Assembly (NCBI RefSeq): GCF_004028155.1
Contig: NZ_SBII01000001.1
Coordinates: forward strand, 310,001-374,000
Origin: Flavobacterium cerinum
Lineage (GTDB): Bacteria > Bacteroidota > Bacteroidia > Flavobacteriales > Flavobacteriaceae
DNA length: 64,000 nucleotides
Direction: 5' to 3'
Shown here in pieces: positions 61,063-64,000 of this stretch; position 1 is the stretch's first letter; each line of letters begins with the position of its first letter. The position numbers and the translations under genes are program-made. A model generated the notes under the pieces. That model did no database searches and was not told where the DNA came from. It worked only from the letters and a program-made list of their open reading frames with translations.

Positions 61063-61077
61063 TTTTAGTAACTATTG

Positions 61078-62946
61078 TTATGGTACGTAAGATTGATTTA
61101 TTTTAAATGGCTGCCCACTGATTACTTTATCATATTCAGCTTTAAGGCCATGTGTTAGCATATACTCTTCACGAGCAGTTTGCGTTACCTTTCCTTTTAG
61201 GTATTTTTCGATCATAAGACTGGTAATAGGTCCAGCCCAACGTGCACCCCAATACCCGTTTTCTACAAATACTGCAATAGCGATTTTTGGATCGTGCCTT
61301 GGAGCAAATGCCACGAAGATAGAGTGGTCAGTAAGCTGTGTTCTTACGCCATTAATCTTTGCGAAGTTTTCGGCTGTCCCCGTTTTACCGCAAATTTCGA
61401 TACCTTCTACTTTTAAGCTTCGCGCTGTACCCAGGTTGTATACGTCAAATAAACCATCAATTACAGGCTTAAAGTACTGCTTGTCTATAGTGGTGTAGTG
61501 TTTTGTTCTAAATTTTTTATCTATAACATGTCCCTCGATCTTTTTAATTACGTGAGGGGTATAATAATAGCCTTCATTGGCTACAGTTGCCATCATGTTT
61601 GCCAGCTGTATAGGGGTCATAGATATTTCTCCCTGACCAATAGAGTTTGAAATAATAGTAGAGCTTCTCCAGCCGCCATTAGGATAAAAGCGTTTGTAGA
61701 ATTTAGAAGTTGGTACGTGACCTTTTTTCCCAGGAGGAAGGTCGTATCCAAGAAAATCGCCAAGACCAAAACTCTTAAGGTGATTACTCCAGGCATCCAG
61801 TCCATATTGCGGTTTAGGATACTTGTCTATAGTAAGTTTAAATGTATTAGCAAAATACGTATTACATGATTTGAATATTCCGTCATGCAGTTTGGATGGT
61901 CCGGAATCGTGACATTTCATAAAAGCACCACGACCATAAGAAAAACCATGATGACAAATAAAAGTTGTATTCTCATCGATTACTTCTTCCTGCAGACCGA
62001 TTAGTCCCGTAAGTATTTTAAACGGAGATCCGGGAGGGTATTCGGCTAATAGACCACGGTCGTATAGCGGTTTGCTTATAGAATCGTTATACATTCTTGT
62101 ATAATTCTTTGAACGTTCCCTGCCCACAAGTATAGCGGGATCATATGACGGAGCTGTTACTAAAGCCAGTATTTCTCCGGTTTTAGGTTCTATTGCTACA
62201 ATACCGCCACGTTTTTCAAACATTAAAGCTTCACCATATTTTTGAAGCTCCATGTCCAGTGATAGTGTTATATCCTGTCCCTGAATGGCTATGGTATCAT
62301 ATATACCCTCTTTGAAAGAGCCTATCTCTCTGTTAAAACGGTCCTTTTGAATGTATTTTACGCCTTTAACACCACGTAGAATATCTTCATACATCTGTTC
62401 AACGCCTTGTTTACCAATAAGGTCGCCGCTTTTGTAATACGGATTATTCTTAATTATAACATCGTTTACTTGCTGTATGTATCCAAAAACGTTTGCACCG
62501 GCATTTGTCTGATAATCACGAAGCGAACGCTTAACGATATCAAAACCTTTAAAACGCCTTATCTTTTCCTGAAAAGCAGCAAATTCTCTTTTGTTAAGCT
62601 GAGGTAAAAATACAGATGGAAGCCTCGGGCTGTATACATGCGCTTTTTTTACTTTTTCAATAAAGTATTCTTTAGAGATGTTAAGTAAAGAGCATAGTTG
62701 CAGAGTATCTATATCCTTCATTTCATTAGGGGTAACCATAATATCATAAGAAGGCTGATTGGCTACCATTAATTTGCCATGACGGTCGTAGATATAGCCC
62801 CTTTCAGGATAATCGTATTTTATTTTAATAGCATTATTGTCAGATTTCTTGATGTAAGAATCATCGAGTATCTGTAAATAAAAAAGCCTTGCCACAATTA
62901 TAAGAGTTGCGGCAATAATTATTATTGGCAGTAAGACCTTTCTCAT
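61078..62946 (-). CDS. mrdA: penicillin-binding protein 2
   Basis: This 622-residue transpeptidase has an N-terminal membrane anchor, a dimerisation/pedestal domain and the penicillin-binding domain with SPFK (Ser307-Lys310), SCN (Ser360-Asn362) and KTG (Lys521-Gly523). It cross-links peptidoglycan during rod elongation, the partner of RodA. Its start overlaps the mreD stop by 4 nt. Confidence 0.96.
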   Translation of the reverse strand: MRKVLLPIIIIAATLIIVARLFYLQILDDSYIKKSDNNAIKIKYDYPERGYIYDRHGKLMVANQPSYDIMVTPNEMKDIDTLQLCSLLNISKEYFIEKVKKAHVYSPRLPSVFLPQLNKREFAAFQEKIRRFKGFDIVKRSLRDYQTNAGANVFGYIQQVNDVIIKNNPYYKSGDLIGKQGVEQMYEDILRGVKGVKYIQKDRFNREIGSFKEGIYDTIAIQGQDITLSLDMELQKYGEALMFEKRGGIVAIEPKTGEILALVTAPSYDPAILVGRERSKNYTRMYNDSISKPLYDRGLLAEYPPGSPFKILTGLIGLQEEVIDENTTFICHHGFSYGRGAFMKCHDSGPSKLHDGIFKSCNTYFANTFKLTIDKYPKPQYGLDAWSNHLKSFGLGDFLGYDLPPGKKGHVPTSKFYKRFYPNGGWRSSTIISNSIGQGEISMTPIQLANMMATVANEGYYYTPHVIKKIEGHVIDKKFRTKHYTTIDKQYFKPVIDGLFDVYNLGTARSLKVEGIEICGKTGTAENFAKINGVRTQLTDHSIFVAFAPRHDPKIAIAVFVENGYWGARWAGPITSLMIEKYLKGKVTQTAREEYMLTHGLKAEYDKVISGQPFKINQSYVP

Positions 62947-63449
62947 TGTTTGCCCGGCTTAATTAAATAGATGATAATTATACATAGTATTAGCGTAAAT
63001 ATGGTTGTAAGCAGTGTTCTTAACAATACGTCAAGAATAAGGCTGAATCTAAATACTTCTAAAAGGTATAAAATTAAATGATGCGTTACAACAGAAATAA
63101 GTATAAATGAAAATCTTTCCGGTGAAAGGCGGTCATTTATTTTTACTGTTTGGTATTCATAACTTACACCAAAAGAGAACTTAAAGAAAGTAGATCTTAA
63201 ATAAGCGAGTGTAACGCACGCTACAGCATGTGATCCGCCCGAATTAAGGAACATATCCATTGTAAGTCCTAAAAAAAAGGAGGAGATAAGTAAACCTGCC
63301 CTATTGCCATTTACCGGATATAGAAGAATATATAATATATACGGATATGGATTAATGAAGCCAAAGAGGTCTATCCGATTAAAGACAACCACCTGTAGCG
63401 CAAGTAGCAGGATAAACCTGAATATATTTAGGATAACACTACTGTTCAT
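62943..63449 (-). CDS. mreD: rod shape-determining protein MreD
   Basis: This 168-residue protein has five or six membrane helices (YPYILYILLYPV; ISSFFLGLTMDMFLNSGGSHAVACVTLAYLR) and the length and position of MreD, between mreC and mrdA. It links the cytoskeletal and wall-synthesis parts of the elongasome. It overlaps mreC by 11 nt and mrdA by 4 nt. Confidence 0.92.
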   Translation of the reverse strand: MNSSVILNIFRFILLLALQVVVFNRIDLFGFINPYPYILYILLYPVNGNRAGLLISSFFLGLTMDMFLNSGGSHAVACVTLAYLRSTFFKFSFGVSYEYQTVKINDRLSPERFSFILISVVTHHLILYLLEVFRFSLILDVLLRTLLTTIFTLILCIIIIYLIKPGKQ

Positions 63450-64000
63450 TTGTAACGTTGGTTTCTTCTTCCAGTTTAATTATTTCGTCGCGGTCTTTGT
63501 TTTCGATAATATACACGTGTCCCAGGCTAGTCATGTCGTTAAACAACCTAACATCCAGAGTATAGTAATTTGTTTTTTTGTCAACATATACTTTCTCGAT
63601 TGTTCCTATCGGAATATTCTCTGGGAAAATCCTCGATTCGGCACCTGTAACTACAGTATCACCTTTTTTAACGGTTGCCAGTCTTGGTACATCTGTAAGT
63701 TGTGCAAAACCGGTATTTTTACCATTCCAGGTAAGTGTACCAAAGTGGTTGTTCTTTTTAATTTTGGCATCAAGCCTAAATTTAAGGTTAAGCACACTAA
63801 TAACGGTAGAATATCCGGGAGATGTTTTCTCGATAAAACCCACAACACCAAGGCTGCTCACTACACCCATATCTTCTTTAACGCCCTGATTACGCCCGCT
63901 GTTTATAGTGAGGTAGTTTTCATGAACATTATAAGAATTTTTAATGACTTTAGATTGTATTACCTTATAGTTACCCATAGCATCCGGAATATCAACCGGA
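63439..64000 (-). CDS. mreC: rod shape-determining protein MreC (5' end beyond the window)
   Basis: The frame stays open to the window edge, so the gene continues past 64000; Met at 63978 is internal, since full MreC has an N-terminal membrane helix and coiled coil that are missing here. The visible part covers the beta domain: VIKNSYNVHENYLTINSGRNQGVKEDMGVVSSLGVVGFIE, the family core, and AESRIFPENIPIGTIEKVYVDK. MreC forms the periplasmic filament of the elongasome. Confidence 0.93.
   Translation of the reverse strand, partial: PVDIPDAMGNYKVIQSKVIKNSYNVHENYLTINSGRNQGVKEDMGVVSSLGVVGFIEKTSPGYSTVISVLNLKFRLDAKIKKNNHFGTLTWNGKNTGFAQLTDVPRLATVKKGDTVVTGAESRIFPENIPIGTIEKVYVDKKTNYYTLDVRLFNDMTSLGHVYIIENKDRDEIIKLEEETNVTNEQ

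Overview
The window looks like the chromosome of a Flavobacterium-type bacterium (Bacteroidota, Flavobacteriaceae). The evidence is a full-length SprA (type IX secretion/gliding translocon), the ruvA-sprA-gcvH order, a GYDIA-type GHMP kinase beside HMG-CoA reductase, AT-rich DNA, few Shine-Dalgarno sequences, and repeated TAnnTTTG -7 promoter elements of the Bacteroidota housekeeping sigma factor. Most of the 64 kb is ordinary core genome. I see no rRNA, transposase, integrase or CRISPR array.

Layout. 0-14 kb: a DUF885 lipoprotein (-), then NADP-malic enzyme, ruvA, sprA, gcvH, a VanZ-like protein and deoC (+). 14.2-19.3 kb: a cytochrome-oxidase maturation/subunit cluster (heme o synthase, two subunit III proteins, subunit IV, a cysteine-less SCO-like protein, SCO, DUF420, a small CxxC membrane protein). 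19.3-28.5 kb: DUF4403 lipoprotein, TolC plus efflux adaptor, tsaB, a secreted protein of unknown function, MscS, a YyaL-type thioredoxin-fold protein and OsmC. 28.6-28.85 kb: two identical tRNA-Phe(GAA) genes, each with its own promoter and terminator. 28.9-36.6 kb: an envelope run of coaX, outer-membrane barrel, TPR protein, LptC, small membrane protein, CNNM/CorC protein and PpiD/SurA-like isomerase.

36.8-40.4 kb is the one clearly accessory, lineage-specific stretch. It holds a repeated two-gene module: a small lipoprotein (family A, two copies) and a ~160-residue exported protein (family B, four copies), with two decayed B copies. I recognise neither family. Both A genes carry the same ~50-nt leader with a conserved hairpin whose base changes keep pairing. 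The B genes share look-alike terminators and, in part, 5' leaders. This is my best candidate for an undescribed system.

40.4-64 kb: GYDIA kinase and HMG-CoA reductase (mevalonate pathway); a DPP-IV-like peptidase with three tandem POT peptide transporters (peptide use); two exported thioredoxin-fold proteins; ComEC, a C40 cell-wall peptidase, LpxB and SurE (-); a Prc-type tail-specific protease, an ABC permease and a small HEAT-like protein (+); and the rod-shape operon mreC-mreD-mrdA-rodA (-), with mreC running off the right edge.
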